Shown here one piece after another: positions 45,201 to 58,442 of a stretch of 64,000 nucleotides of DNA (positions are counted from its first letter, which is position 1; each line of letters opens with the position of its first letter). The DNA is from RUG11198 sp036342255 (lineage in GTDB: Bacteria; Bacillota_I; Bacilli_A; RF39; UBA660). The stretch is taken from contig JAZAUS010000013.1 of the NCBI GenBank assembly GCA_036342255.1, positions 1 through 64,000 on the forward strand, in the 5' to 3' direction. The position numbers were made by a program, and so were the translations under genes. The notes under the pieces are model-generated. The model was not told where the DNA came from and did no database searches. It saw only the letters and a list, made by a program, of their open reading frames with translations.

Positions 45201-48200
45201 ACGGATCTACCCAAGCTGATCCATCATGAGCATCAATAGTTTTCGATTTAGAATATCCGTAATTTCCACTTAAATCATTTACTTCAGCCTAAATATCCTA
45301 TATTACAGATACTTTATATTTATTTGCTATGCCATCAATTCTATTCTAGTCAAATAATCTCATTGTACCTGGAATTGGAACTGTTCTTTTAAACTATGCA
45401 TTATGTTCTCCAGATAATACCCGTTTTAAATAAGGTCTTGTTTTTACTCTTATAGAATTTGCTATAGATACATTATTTTGAGATGCAATCACTACATCTT
45501 CTAAAGAAATTGTATCCTTTTTAGTAATATTTTTAATATAGTCTTTTTCCTGAACGGATAATTTACTTACTACTTTATTTGTAATATTACCAAGTGGTTT
45601 TAGTTTATGTACTAATTCATTTCCAGAAAAATGAAGTTTCGCGTTATTATCAATTAAATTATGCATATAGAAATATGTTTCTAATAAAGGATTTATTGTA
45701 AATATTTCTCCTTCCTATAATTTAATTTGATTTCCAGAAATAACATCAACAACTTTACCCTAAGAATTAGTAATTTTTCCTAAAATTAATAATCCGTTTT
45801 TAGTCCAAGCGTTTGGATCAACACCTCGAGTTTCTAAATTCTTATCAATTGACTTTTTTATAGAACTTATAGGAAATATAGTATTTTCTTTTAATAAAGA
45901 ATTAATAAAATTAAGTTTTTCCTCTTCCATCATATTATGAAGAGTTATCTAATTTCTATAGACATTATTTACAAGAAAATCTAACAATTCATTAGTAGAA
46001 TTTATAGAGTCTACTTTTTCTCCATTTGCATTTATTATAGAACCTTTTCTATAATGTAAATCTTCATACACTTCAACTCCTGCATCATAAGCTAACTATA
46101 TAAAATCATCAAAAGGATTTAATGAATTTTTACTTAATTCTTCGAATTGTTTATTTGCGATATTATATACCTATATATCTGAAACACTTTCAGATATATT
46201 AAATATCTTACGATAATCATCAGCAATATTTTTATATAATTGTTTATAATAATTTCCTATTGTATCAAGTATTTTCTATTCAAACTATTCATTTGAAACA
46301 ATAAATGGATTCGATTCTCCTAAAATAGATTTTATATCTATTAATAAATTTAAGAATTTAGTTTTATCAGAATATGTTATCGGCTAACTTAACCACTATC
46401 CTTTTCCAGATAAAAAGAATTTATTATATATAGCATGATATAATAATTCAGAAGCTGTAAATCTAGAAACCTATTTAGAAGTTTTATCCGGCATAATTAT
46501 TTCAGTATCTACAACTACAGTTTTAATTGCATTAGATTTTCCAATAAACAATAAATGTCCAACTGGAGTTTTCTTTCCTTTATTTTCTGGATTGCTTCTA
46601 TACTAAAATTCAAAATCTTCTTGTCTTAATAATTCGTCTTTAAAATCTGTATATGCTACAGAAGTATTAGGAATAGAATCATTATTAGCATTTTTGATAG
46701 TAGATTTATTATTATCACCTAAAATAATAGTTCTTGCATCTCCCATATTATCTAATAGATTATTAGATGAAAATCCTAATAAAAAATTTCCTTCTTTACT
46801 CTCTTCTATATATTTTCTTTTATCTTTTTTCGATAATCTATCAATTCCTTTTAAATACGGATATCCTTGTTTAGAAATCCATTTATCCAATTCTTTAAAT
46901 GTAAAAGTAGATCCTCGTTTTTTATCAAATTCATTGTTTAAAAATAAAGAAGATAATAAATGTCCAGATTCTAATGTTAATAATTCTAGAGCATTATGAT
47001 TTAAATCATATAATATTCTAAATTCTTGAAGACCTAATTCATTAGTAGAGTAATTAGTTCCAAATAAATTATCAAAAGTTTTTAATAACAACATAAACTC
47101 TAAATCTTTTCCATCTAATCCTTGATGTATTAATTTATTTCTCTTAGAAGGATACATTATATCGTTTAATTGCTATGAAAAATACTAATTAAAATCTATT
47201 TGAGTTCCATTAAAGAATATTTCAAATGACTTTGTAGAATCAGATATATTAAATATTCCATCTACTTTGTCTCCTTTAGATTTTATTAAAATTTTATTAT
47301 TTCCAACTTTAAAAGAAATATTTTCCCCAAAATTAAAATCATATGAATGTAAAGTTTCTCCAGCAGACGCTACATTTTTACTATTTTTATTAATAGAATA
47401 TTTTATCTAGAATCTGTTTTGATCAGCATAATATTTAGATTTTTCTTCTCCAACCCATTCTTCTTTATTCTAGTCATAACGAAAGACATAATAATTAAGA
47501 TCTTGAGTTGAATTTAAAGTTCCAAAAATAGCTTGAGTAATAGAATAATTATCAGTTACACCTTTTGATTTAAGAAAATCTTGTTCTATATAATATACTC
47601 CAGGTTTTGTTAAAATACGCTTTCCAGATTCATCTGTATAAAATCCTTTATCAAAAATATAATCATAAACCGAAACATATACATTCCAATCGTTATCAGA
47701 TATTTTATGATTTTTAATAGACCTTTCCATTAAACGTACTTTTGCATCTATTTTACCATCTAATGCTTGTTTATCAGCGTTCTTTACATATTCAAGAATT
47801 ATTTTCCATGCTTCTACTGGATTAGTCTTTAATAGTTGTTGAGCTCTATATAAAGAACTTGTTTTATCACTTATGCTCTAAACAAGATTTTTTAATTTCA
47901 TAAATGAAATTATAAAATCCTATTTAGTTAAATACCCATATTTATTTCTTAAAGGAACGGTCTCAATAGCCATTACAGAGAAATTACCCATCTCTGCTAT
48001 TCCATCACTTATTTCTGAATGCCATCCGCTTTTTAAATTAATATTTTTTCTATTGATATTATATTTATACTAAACTTCCCCATCTCTAGTATAACTTATA
48101 GGAGATGGTAAATCATCATTAATATATATATATTTAGGTAATGTCTATTTTAATATTCTATCAAAATACATTATTCCTACATATGCTTGAACAGCTTCTA

Positions 48201-49005
48201 ATAAATTATTTTTTTGGTTATTACCTAATATTTTATTGTGAAAATCTGCCTCTAATATATCCTAATAGTTAGTATTATTTATACAATAGTTATAAAATGT
48301 ATTTAACACATCGATGTATCCAGGATTTATTCTATATTGTCTATTACTTTTACCTTCCTAAATAAACATATTAGTTACATCTTTAGGTAGAGATATATTA
48401 TTTTCCTACATATATCCTACAATCTATCTATATAACTAATTCATAAATTCTGTAATAGACTAATTTAAAGTAGCTGTATCATATACAATTCTACTTTTCT
48501 TAACAGTTTCATCAATATGAATTATAGTTTTATCTTTTAACTAATGTTTAAATTCTTGTAAAAAATGAGATTTTATTGCATAATTATCATTAAATAATTC
48601 GTCTAAAGCATCATCTAATTCCAATGCTTTTTGTTCTTCTATAGATATTACTTTAGATTCTGGAAGTTCTGCCTCGTTTTCAGAATCTTCATTTACAGTA
48701 ATTGTACTAGTTAAATAATAAGACTACAACTTTGATATAAGTTCGTCTTTTTTAAAATTAATTTTTTGTTCCTCTAAATCTTCAACTACCTTTTCTATAA
48801 ATTTGTTTATACTTTCCTCAAACTCACTAGGATTTGTACTTAAATTTTTAGATAAAGAAAACTTAATATTTCCAGAATTATCTCTATTATATTTATTAGT
48901 AATTATCTCTACTAATGTATCTATAGAAGGATTAGAATCCCTTTCTACAGGGATTCTAATCTCCTAATTTGAATAATTATTAATTATACATATTCTTTTA
49001 CTCAT
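39208..49005 (-). CDS. Giant virion RNA polymerase-type protein, 3,265 aa, TAG-recoded
   Basis: One frame of 3,265 codons runs from ATG 49005-49003 to TAA 39210-39208 when TAG is sense. At residues 2385-2389 the sequence is GSDLDIDKSYMM, the DxDxD metal-binding signature of the two-barrel, single-chain RNA polymerases packaged in crAss-like virions (phi14:2 type), related to QDE-1 and multisubunit polymerases. A glycine-rich stretch FAGIGSNIS precedes it. The other 2,300 N-terminal residues are unassigned and probably include virion-packaging or ejection parts. The role proposed is transcription of early genes after ejection. Assignment rests on one motif, size and context. Confidence 0.8.
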
Positions 49006-52000
49006 GATAATATACAATAAGGATTGTCTTTAATCTATTCTAACTAATCTATTAAATCTAATTCATCAAGATCAGAAGAATTTATATTAAGTTTATTTAT
49101 TAAATTATTAATCTTTTTAATGAAATTAATTTCATCATACTCATTTGACATTTTCTATCCTTTAGTTATTTCATTATATTTTTCTAAAGTTTCAGGATAA
49201 TTTTGTTCAAGATAATCTTTTACCGCTAATAAATTAAGCGTACCTTTTTCTTCATTTACTTTTGCTTCAAAAGTTATTTTATTATCTTTTATATCCATAT
49301 TATGTCTAATATCATCTATAACTATATATTTTGTAGTTCCTTCTATTTCAAATCTTAAGTTTTTCCCATAAATTTTATCTATATCAGAAACTTTAAAGAA
49401 ATGAACTTTTCCGAAACTTATTTCTATTTTATAATAACTGTTTAAGAAAGTATCAATATCTGTAGTATCAGTATTATTTATTACTTTTGAAAGCCTATTT
49501 TCTAATTCTTCATTTATAGTCTCTTCTATTTCCCCTATTGTTTCACAATTTTCTATTAAATTAGATGGAACAATACCTTGAAGTTGTTTTTTAATCGGAT
49601 CTTCTTCATCATCCTACTGAACTTCAACTTCCTCCTTTTTAACAGTTTTAGGTTCTATTGTAAAATAAACTTTAGGAGAAGTTGGAACAACATCAGTTAA
49701 ATAATATTTTCCACTAATAATTATAGGTCTATATCTTTCTCCATTAGTATCCATTCTTTGTCCTAAAATTGGATCAACAAAAAATCCATAAGGGAATAAA
49801 GCAAAATCTGCGTGATCAGGATTATTTTTAAGAAAATCATTAGCTTCTCCAGTATAAGTACTTCCATGAAAAGCAATGTTAAACAAATTAATTAATCGTC
49901 TATCTCTTACTTTATCATTAACAACAGTACCGTCTGGTTTAGTAGCCCCTTTAAATACTCCAGGAATCAATTCTTCATTCGAATCTGCATTTACTAAATT
50001 ACCTAATCCACCTTCTAATATTTTTAGATAATCTATAAATTCTGTTTCTCCACTAACAGTTTCTATCTGAAAGGCATAATTATTATCCTTATTTGTAGTA
50101 TAATCTTTAAACTTTTCAGAAGGATTAGACATTCTGGATGTAGCCTAAATATTTTTAACTATTTGCACTACAGATAATGGAATAGCTTTTAATAAATCGG
50201 CTTTAGCTACATTTACTTCTACGTAATTATCTCCATCCTGGAGTTTTATTATCATTTTACCACGTCTAGCCTTTTTAACCCAGTTATCTTCCTCTTTTTT
50301 CCAGTCTTCATCTGAAACCTTATAGTTTGTTAGTTTTCTAACATCTAGACCAGCACTTTCTAAATTTGGTAATATTTTATCTAAAACTTCTTTAAATAAA
50401 TTTTCAACTGTAGTTAAATATTGAATAGCTAAGTCTGGATTTATATATATTCCATTTTTTCCATCACTTAGTTTTCTAACATAAGCTCCTGTTGTTTGAT
50501 TCCATCCTAATTTTATAGGACTCTTAATACTATCATTAAATTCTCTAAATTCAAATATTTGTTCTTTTGTTAAATTTTCCTAAATTTTATCTTCATTAGA
50601 ATTTAACCATGTTTTAAATTCTTCTTTAGTAATATTTTCTTTTTCCTCTTCTTCTTTTCCAGTATTTTTTTCAGCGTTAGCTAACTAATATAGTCTATCT
50701 TCTTCTTTAACTATTTTAATTAATTCATCAAGATTTTTATATTTCTATTTTAAAGGTTCTACTAGATTATATAAATTAGCTCTAAAATTCCATAAGGCTG
50801 TATACATTCTTACTCCCATTGGTATTAAGTCAAATGGAAATGTAAATTTCTTATCATTTACAGTATCAACATTAAAAGAACTTTTATACTTATCATTAAA
50901 TAAAGATTCAAAACTTACACCTGCTGAATCTAGAAATATTTTCCTTACTTTAATTGGTCTGTCTGGATCTTTTTGCTAATCATCCCACTCATTTAAAAGT
51001 TCATCTGGACTAAATCTTCTTACACTACTTACTAAAATAAAAGGTTTTCCAATATTTTTTTCATTAGTATCTGAATCACTTGGCATTTGTGTATAGATTG
51101 GACTAGTAACATAATATTTAGTAAGAAATCTATAAAGAGATTTATGACTATTTACTTCTTCTAACCTAAATTTACCAGGAATTGTTATTTCTTCTCCAGA
51201 TTCAGAATTTTCTATAGTGTGTTTAACTCTTCTTAATCCATTAAATCCTTCAAAATAAGGAGTATTTATTTCTATTTCATTTGTAGTTGAATCAATATTA
51301 TTCAACCAAGTTTTATAAGCTTCTACTTCTGCATCTATATTATTGATTAATGATTCTAAAGAAGTATTTGACGGATCCTTATCTAAATTTCTCTATAATT
51401 GTTCTTTAGTAATTTCCTAATGGAAGTTATTAGGATCTGCTACAAATCCTAAAGTTATTATATGTTCCTAACCATCGACATCAAATCTCATTTGTAAGGT
51501 ATAGATTGTATCATCTTTAGGAGGTTTCTAATTCTACTCTATAGTTACAAATTTATGTATTGAAGGATTATATTTTTCTCTTACTACATAATATCTAGCA
51601 TTTTTTAAATTCTATTCATCCTTAATAGCAATTTTAACATCAATAGGTAAGTTATCAAATCCATCATTATTTAAGATATTACTTTTTAAATGCATGTATA
51701 AGTCTACTAATTCATCTTTCTTTTTAGGATCATTAGTATTTTCATTTAAAAATATTCCTACATCTCTCTTTTGTCCAGCAATCCAAGTACCATCATTATC
51801 TGTCTATACTCCTAAAACATTAAAATTAGTATAAGTATGTATTGGAAGTGTTCCTGTTACTGGAATAGATTCTTTCCTTTTAACTTCTTTTTCTCTATTT
51901 TCCGATTCATCAAGAGGTTTATTTAAAGGATTTTTTATTCCACTTTCTACGTTGATTGCTTCTTTTGGATTAGCTTTCTATATTTCTTCACTATTATTTT

Positions 52001-55000
52001 CTTCTTCAACTTCAGGATTTAGTTGCAAATTATTTAATCGTTCTAATTCCGCATTTATAAAATTATCAATAGATTCCTAATTAAATTGAACTACATCTGT
52101 AGAATAAGATTGATCTTCGGAATTACCTATTATTGAAGTTAATCCATTATCTATAATCAAAGACCCCTTTCTACTTCTAGTAATAATAGTATATAATTTT
52201 CTCATAAAGTCAAGAACTTCAAACGGATCATCTTTATTGAATTTAGTAATATCAACATTAGAAATGACATAATCAGATTCTTGTCCCTGAATAGTTTCTA
52301 AAGATTCTGCTTTTGTGACTTTTCCCTATTCTTTTAATTTTCTAAATGTTTCGTCAGTTTCACTTCCTATATATAAAACGGATCCATTAAGTTTTTTAAT
52401 CTAATCATCACTTATAGAAGTAACAATCTAATCTCCTGTAACACTTTTAGAATGATGTCTCAATCTGAATCTTTTAAATTCTTCATTTATTAAAAACTTT
52501 CTATAAGCTTCTGTTTCATTTGATTTATCAGTATCTCTTAGATTATCCTCCAAAAAACTTAATATTTTCTAATTCTAGTACTTCCAAATATTTGCATCAC
52601 GCAAAGATATAGATAATTTAGGTGCTCTAAAAGCTATTGTATTCTCTCTAGAAATATTAACTCCTTCCCTAGAATCTCCATTTTGATTTTCATCTCCGAT
52701 AAATAATAAAGAAACGTTATTTTTCTTAGCCCAATTACAAATAGCCTAAATTTCTGCGTTTGAAAATAAAGTTATTTCATCGATTACTAACTGTTGAGGA
52801 GCATCTTTTGTAATTGGAACATTTAGTCCAGAAACATCTACATTATCTCCACTTTTATTATCAACATGTTTTAATAATTCTGCTTTTTTAAGATTAGTTA
52901 AATCTGAATAAAATTGTCCATATTGATTTTCAAGAACTATTCTCATTAAATCTTCTTTAGATTTTCCTTCTACTTCTCCTAATTTCTTTAGTTGATCAAC
53001 CTAAGTAGAAGTTGGACCAGATACCCATGCTCCCTTTTTAATAATTCCTTTTGCTACAACAGATGTTTTTCCACTACCTCCAATTCCAGTAACAATTGTA
53101 GCATTATATAGAATTGGATTTTTAGATTTTGTTTCTTCTTTAAATATTTCTAACATACTATTTACAAAATCCATATTATTTTCTTGAGCTTTTTTAATTC
53201 TCATAACATGTTTTTGCATAGATAAAGGAGCAATACCTTTCTTATTTTCATCTCCCTTATTTTCTTCAATAAATTTTTTATAATCCTAATAGAAATTATC
53301 AGGATTATAAGACATTGTAGCTATTATATATACAAACTTATCATAATCAGTTAAACTTTCTAGATTTAAATCTAATTTAGATATTTTTTGAGTAACTGCT
53401 TTATTTAAGTCTATAATTTTAGAAATTACTTTAAATAAATCAGAACGAGAAATTCCTCTTTTTAATGCTTTTTGAGTATTCCTATAAAGACATCTTTCAT
53501 ATTCTAATACATTCTCAAAACTATTTCCTTTATCAACAAATCCATCAAGTAAATTTGTTCCATCTGGTAATTCAAAATGTGGTAAATTTTTACTAAAAAA
53601 GTCTTCTTTTATTTTTTCAAACTTAGTATCAAATTCAGTAAACATTTTTACTTTATTTACCTGATTGTTTCTAGCTCTTCGAATCCACACATCAATTTCT
53701 CCAAGATATTTATCTAAACTCTATTTATATACTTGAGCAATATCATAATCAAGTTCTATAAGTTCTTTAAATTCTTCCTTAATTTGATCTCTATGTGTAC
53801 GAAGCCATTCATTAATAGTTTTATTATAAGGAAGAGGATTATTATATCCATCTTCTTCAGAAGCAGCTATAATTATAGCTTGTGCTAATTGTATATATTT
53901 TTGAGCTTCTTCTAAAATTTTTATTTGATTATCATTTAACTAAAAATCATTTATTGAATTTAATTCATCAAAATTATCCTATATAGTCTAAAGAGTTTCT
54001 TCAATTCCTGAAAAATCTTCACCTAAATTAGTTACCAAAGATTTTAACAGTTTAATAGTTGGATTTAAATCTTTAGAAAGTTTCTTTTTTAATGGTTCTA
54101 ACTAAGAATAAAATCCATCTCTTTTAATAGAATCTATAATCTAATCAAATTCCTTCTTATATTTATTCTATTCATCTTTAATAGTTTTTTCAAGAAAATC
54201 ATAACTATAAGCTATTATTTGATTAGGATTTATTTGAGAATCAATCTCTTGTAAAATATTTATTAATTCTTTAGGATCAGATATTTCATCTCCTTCTTTA
54301 TGTTCAGAGTAGTCCTAAGATAAAGTTACAGAATCTCCTGTAGCAATAGCATTCTAAATATTAACTTTATCAACTAATATATTAGCTTCATTTATAGCTA
54401 ATCCTTCATAAATTACGTCATCTACATCTAGCTATTCTCCGTTTGATAAATTATATAACCAATTTAAGACTAACTATACAGTAGAAAATCCATTTTCATT
54501 ATATAAAATATTGTCAGTAATTCCTAATGCTGTATCTCCCTGATTTTTAGCAGATTCTTCTAATTTAGATCTAATTTTTTCAGATATCTAATCCCAAATC
54601 TAATCTGTATTAGATAAATCATCGTTTAATCCTTTTATAATATCTGAAATATCAGAAACTTGTTCCATCCATTTATAGAAATTATGTTTAATAATATCTT
54701 TACTTCTTTCTCCTAATTGAGCCATTAAATAACGATATGTATTTGTATCTATAACAGATGTAATTGCATTGATTTCTTCTAAAAGCTTCTTATTATCTCT
54801 ATTAATTTGCTAAGCAATAAGAGCCTATCTTCTTTTTGTTCTTAGATTAAACTACTAATCTGTTTCTCCATCATATTTTTTATTTCTATGTTCATATTCT
54901 TCATCAGATTCTCCTATAGGAGATTTAGTCCATTCTGGAATTATGACATCAGATAATAAAGATTCATCTCCAGTATCACTTTTAGTATATTCAGATAAAG

Positions 55001-58000
55001 ATACTTCTTCTTTAACTTTATCTTGTTCATCTTCTTTTAAATTAGAATTTCTCCTATTTATTTCCTAATTTAAATTTTCTATTTGTTCATAAATATATTT
55101 ATCTAATTTATTATCGGATGACTCAGCAAGAATTTTATTATATCTTTCTATTTCAATATCAAGTTCTTCATCTGTCATAGATTTAAAATAAGGACTTCTT
55201 CTCTTAATAGTTCTTTCTCCAGATTTTTCAAATCCTAAAGTTCTAAATCTATTTAATCCAGCAATTCCTCCTTGAGTTATAGCTCCTCTAGTAGATAAAA
55301 TATCTCCTTCTGGAATTAATAAAGAAGCAGCTTGAAATAATCTCTATTTCTAACGTTCATTTAAAGATGTAGGACTGTCTGTTTTAAAATGAATACTCCA
55401 CATTTTATCTTCATCATCTTTTACAAGTTCAAAGAAATTATGTGAATCTTCATTAAGATATAAACCAAATGCTTTATTTGACTTACTAGGATCACTTTTC
55501 CAAGGTTTGTCATATTCATCAGTTTTAACAACTCCTAACTCCTTAAGTAAAACTTCTTTTTCTTCAGGAGTAATATCTCTTAATCGAATATCATTACTAT
55601 TTTCTACTATTTTATATTTTGCTAATTTATCAAATATTTCTTTCCATTTTTTTACGTCATCTTCATTTATATCTGATAACGTAGACATCATTTTATTTTC
55701 AGTAGAATCAAATAATTCAAAAGCCTAAGTTAAATCTAAATTTCTAGAATTCTCCTTATATTCTTTCCAATCTTTTTCAGATTCTTCTTTTTCAGCTTGA
55801 GTTAAATCCTAAGGATTTTTCTAATAAACTAATCTGACATAACGATTATAATTAATTGGAAGAAGTAATCCGCTTATATTTGGATTCATAGCAAATAAAG
55901 ATTTTCTAAGATAATATCTAGATCCTTCTCCGTGAAATTCTTCTTTTCTTTGATTTAATTTTTCTCTATTGTTCTATAATTCTAATAATTTTTTATGATA
56001 CTAACTATCAGGATTTCTTTTTTCTTCATCAGATGTATTTTTATTTAACTCTTCTATAGCTACTTCGTTTTCATATATATCCTAAACAATTCTTTGATAT
56101 TCTTTAAAATATCCAGACATATAAGCAGCTTCTTTTAAAGATTCACTGTCTTCTAAATTCATTAATTTTTCATCAGATAATAACATTCTTTCAAAAAGTT
56201 TATCATCCGAAATATTTAGTTGATTTCCATTTATAATATTATCCATCTGTAATAAAGATTGTCTTACAGATTTCCATATAAAGTCATTTTGAGATTCTTC
56301 ATTATCTTTCTTAGTTAAAAAGGTTTTCTATTGTGTATCAGGATCTTCTGAAGTATTCATTGATAATGTAGTACTTCCCCACTCTCCTTTTTTGTGCATT
56401 TTTTCACCTTCTTCTAATAAAGACTAAAGTTCTCCATTTCGTACAAAGTATAAAAATTCATCACGAGAATTTTTATCTGCTTTAGTTTTCGGATGTTTTA
56501 TAGCATCAATTCCATAAAACAATCCTCCACCAATAGCTCCTCCAAGTAAGGACATTAAATATCTATCTCCCATATTCTCCCAAGCACCTATGTCTTTCTA
56601 AGAGAAATATCCAAATTGTCCGCCTAACTAATATAATGATTTTACTAAATCTGTAACAAGTTCTTCTGATACTTCTTCTAAACCTTCACCTATAGATTTT
56701 CCGAAAAATCCTAATGTCTATTCTTTTATTCCGGTATGATAATCTTTCAGAAATTTTTTAGAGGACTCTATTCCCTTTTGTATAAAATTTAAAGATTTAG
56801 ATGTAGATTCAGGAGCTTTTGCCATAGCCTAAATTATAGGATTAAGTTCTTTATTTTTAAAGTCTTTGAAAGCTTGTCTGAATATTTTAGCTTGATCTTT
56901 ATCATTAAAAAACATTTCCCCTAATCCTAAATATTTATCAACTGCAAACATTCCTAATGTTGAACCTAATGCAACACCTGCTGCTTCTTTTTTAGTAGCT
57001 CCATGCTAAAGTGCTGTTTCATAAACATCAGTATTAGAAATTATAGCCATATAAGCAAGTGATAAATCCTGACCTAATCTTAATCTATTTTCAAAAGCTT
57101 TTCTAGCTGTAGGCATATATTTATTCATTGCAGTCTATCCAACTAAAGTATTAAGCCATTTGTCGTCAACCATCATAGAAGCAAAATCATCAGCCTTATC
57201 TATTCCAAGATAACGTAATCCCTAACTTGATTCAATTACTCCCTTATCAATATTTGCTAATATATTTTTTCCCTATTTTTCATATTCTAAAGCAGCTTTT
57301 GCTTTTACAGCATTAACTAAATCTTTTCCTCCATTTCCAAGTCTACTTATACTTTCAGCAATAGCTCTTTGTTGTCCCCACTACATAGCAACATCTGAAA
57401 TTAAATTTCCAAAATTTTCAAACGAAAAAGTTTTTTCTCTTGAATATTCAGATGTTCCAGAAGTAAATTTCTATCCCCAAGCGGCTAATGTATTTAAGGT
57501 TTCACTATCCTTAGTATTTCCAGTAAGTAAACCTGTCATTTGATATAACATTGGTAAAGATTTGGCCAATTCTTTTGTTACAAAAAATCCATTATATAAT
57601 AACGATGCTTCTGGCCCAAGAAATATCATAGGAGCAACTAAAGCTAAGTTTTTAGCAATAACTCCTCCAGCAGATTTCTAAATATCATCAGAATCAAAGA
57701 AATCAAATTTATTTAAAGCTGAATCTTCAGGAGTTAATATGTCTCCTATAGATAAAACACGTTTACCAATTAAAGAACGTCCTCCTAAAGTTTCATAATA
57801 ATATTGTCCATTATTTCCTATCTTATTTTCTCCTTTATAATGCTATACTAACTAATTTGTTATAGGATCAACATGAACTCCATCTTCTTCATATTGAGCA
57901 ATTACTAAAGGCTCAGAAAATAAATTTTTTACAAATTTAATAGGATTTCTAAATAAAGAACTATCTTCTGGAGATTCATCTGTAAACTTACCTTCAGAAT

Positions 58001-58442
58001 AATCAAAGATTTTATTAGATTGAGCTAGTTCTTCAGCAGTTTTAGTTTTTTCTCCTATTAAACCTTGTCCTGTGACTCCTTTAGAAGTGTGTTCTGCATT
58101 TAAAACTAAATCTACTCCTATTTTAGGTTCAACAACATTATTTTTTAAAGATTTTCTAGATGTATCCCAAAATCCATACTAATAATTATCAATAAGACTT
58201 TCTGATGAAAAGTTATTAAATTTCTCTAATTGTTTATTATAATAATCATTAAATTTCTATTTACTAAATTCTCCGTTGTTATCTTGAAACATTGGATTAT
58301 TAGTGATAAAAGAACTTTTTAAATATTCATCCTTAGATAATAACTATGTATTATCTAAGGATAAATCTAATATATTTTTAAAATCAGTTGCTGTAAAATC
58401 AGGATTATTCAAAGAAGCAACTATCCAATCATTCTATTTCAT
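49002..58442 (-). CDS. Giant virion-type protein with SF1 helicase domain, 3,146 aa, TAG-recoded
   Basis: The frame from ATG 58442-58440 to TGA 49004-49002 holds 3,146 codons with TAG as sense, in ATGA overlap with both neighbours. The first ~700 residues contain several Gly/Ala-rich hydrophobic segments (LLGGAIGGGLFYGI; AGVALGSTLGMFAV) that could cross membranes. Then come long charged helical regions. An SF1 helicase core spans about residues 1786-2090: Walker A GIGGSGKT (1786-1793), LVIDE (1888-1889), FIGDENQ (1916-1920), ETIQGQESDYV near 2045, and YTIITRSRKG near 2085. The C-terminal 1,000 residues are beta-rich and unassigned. Fusion suggests a translocating or ejected enzyme. Confidence 0.82.
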
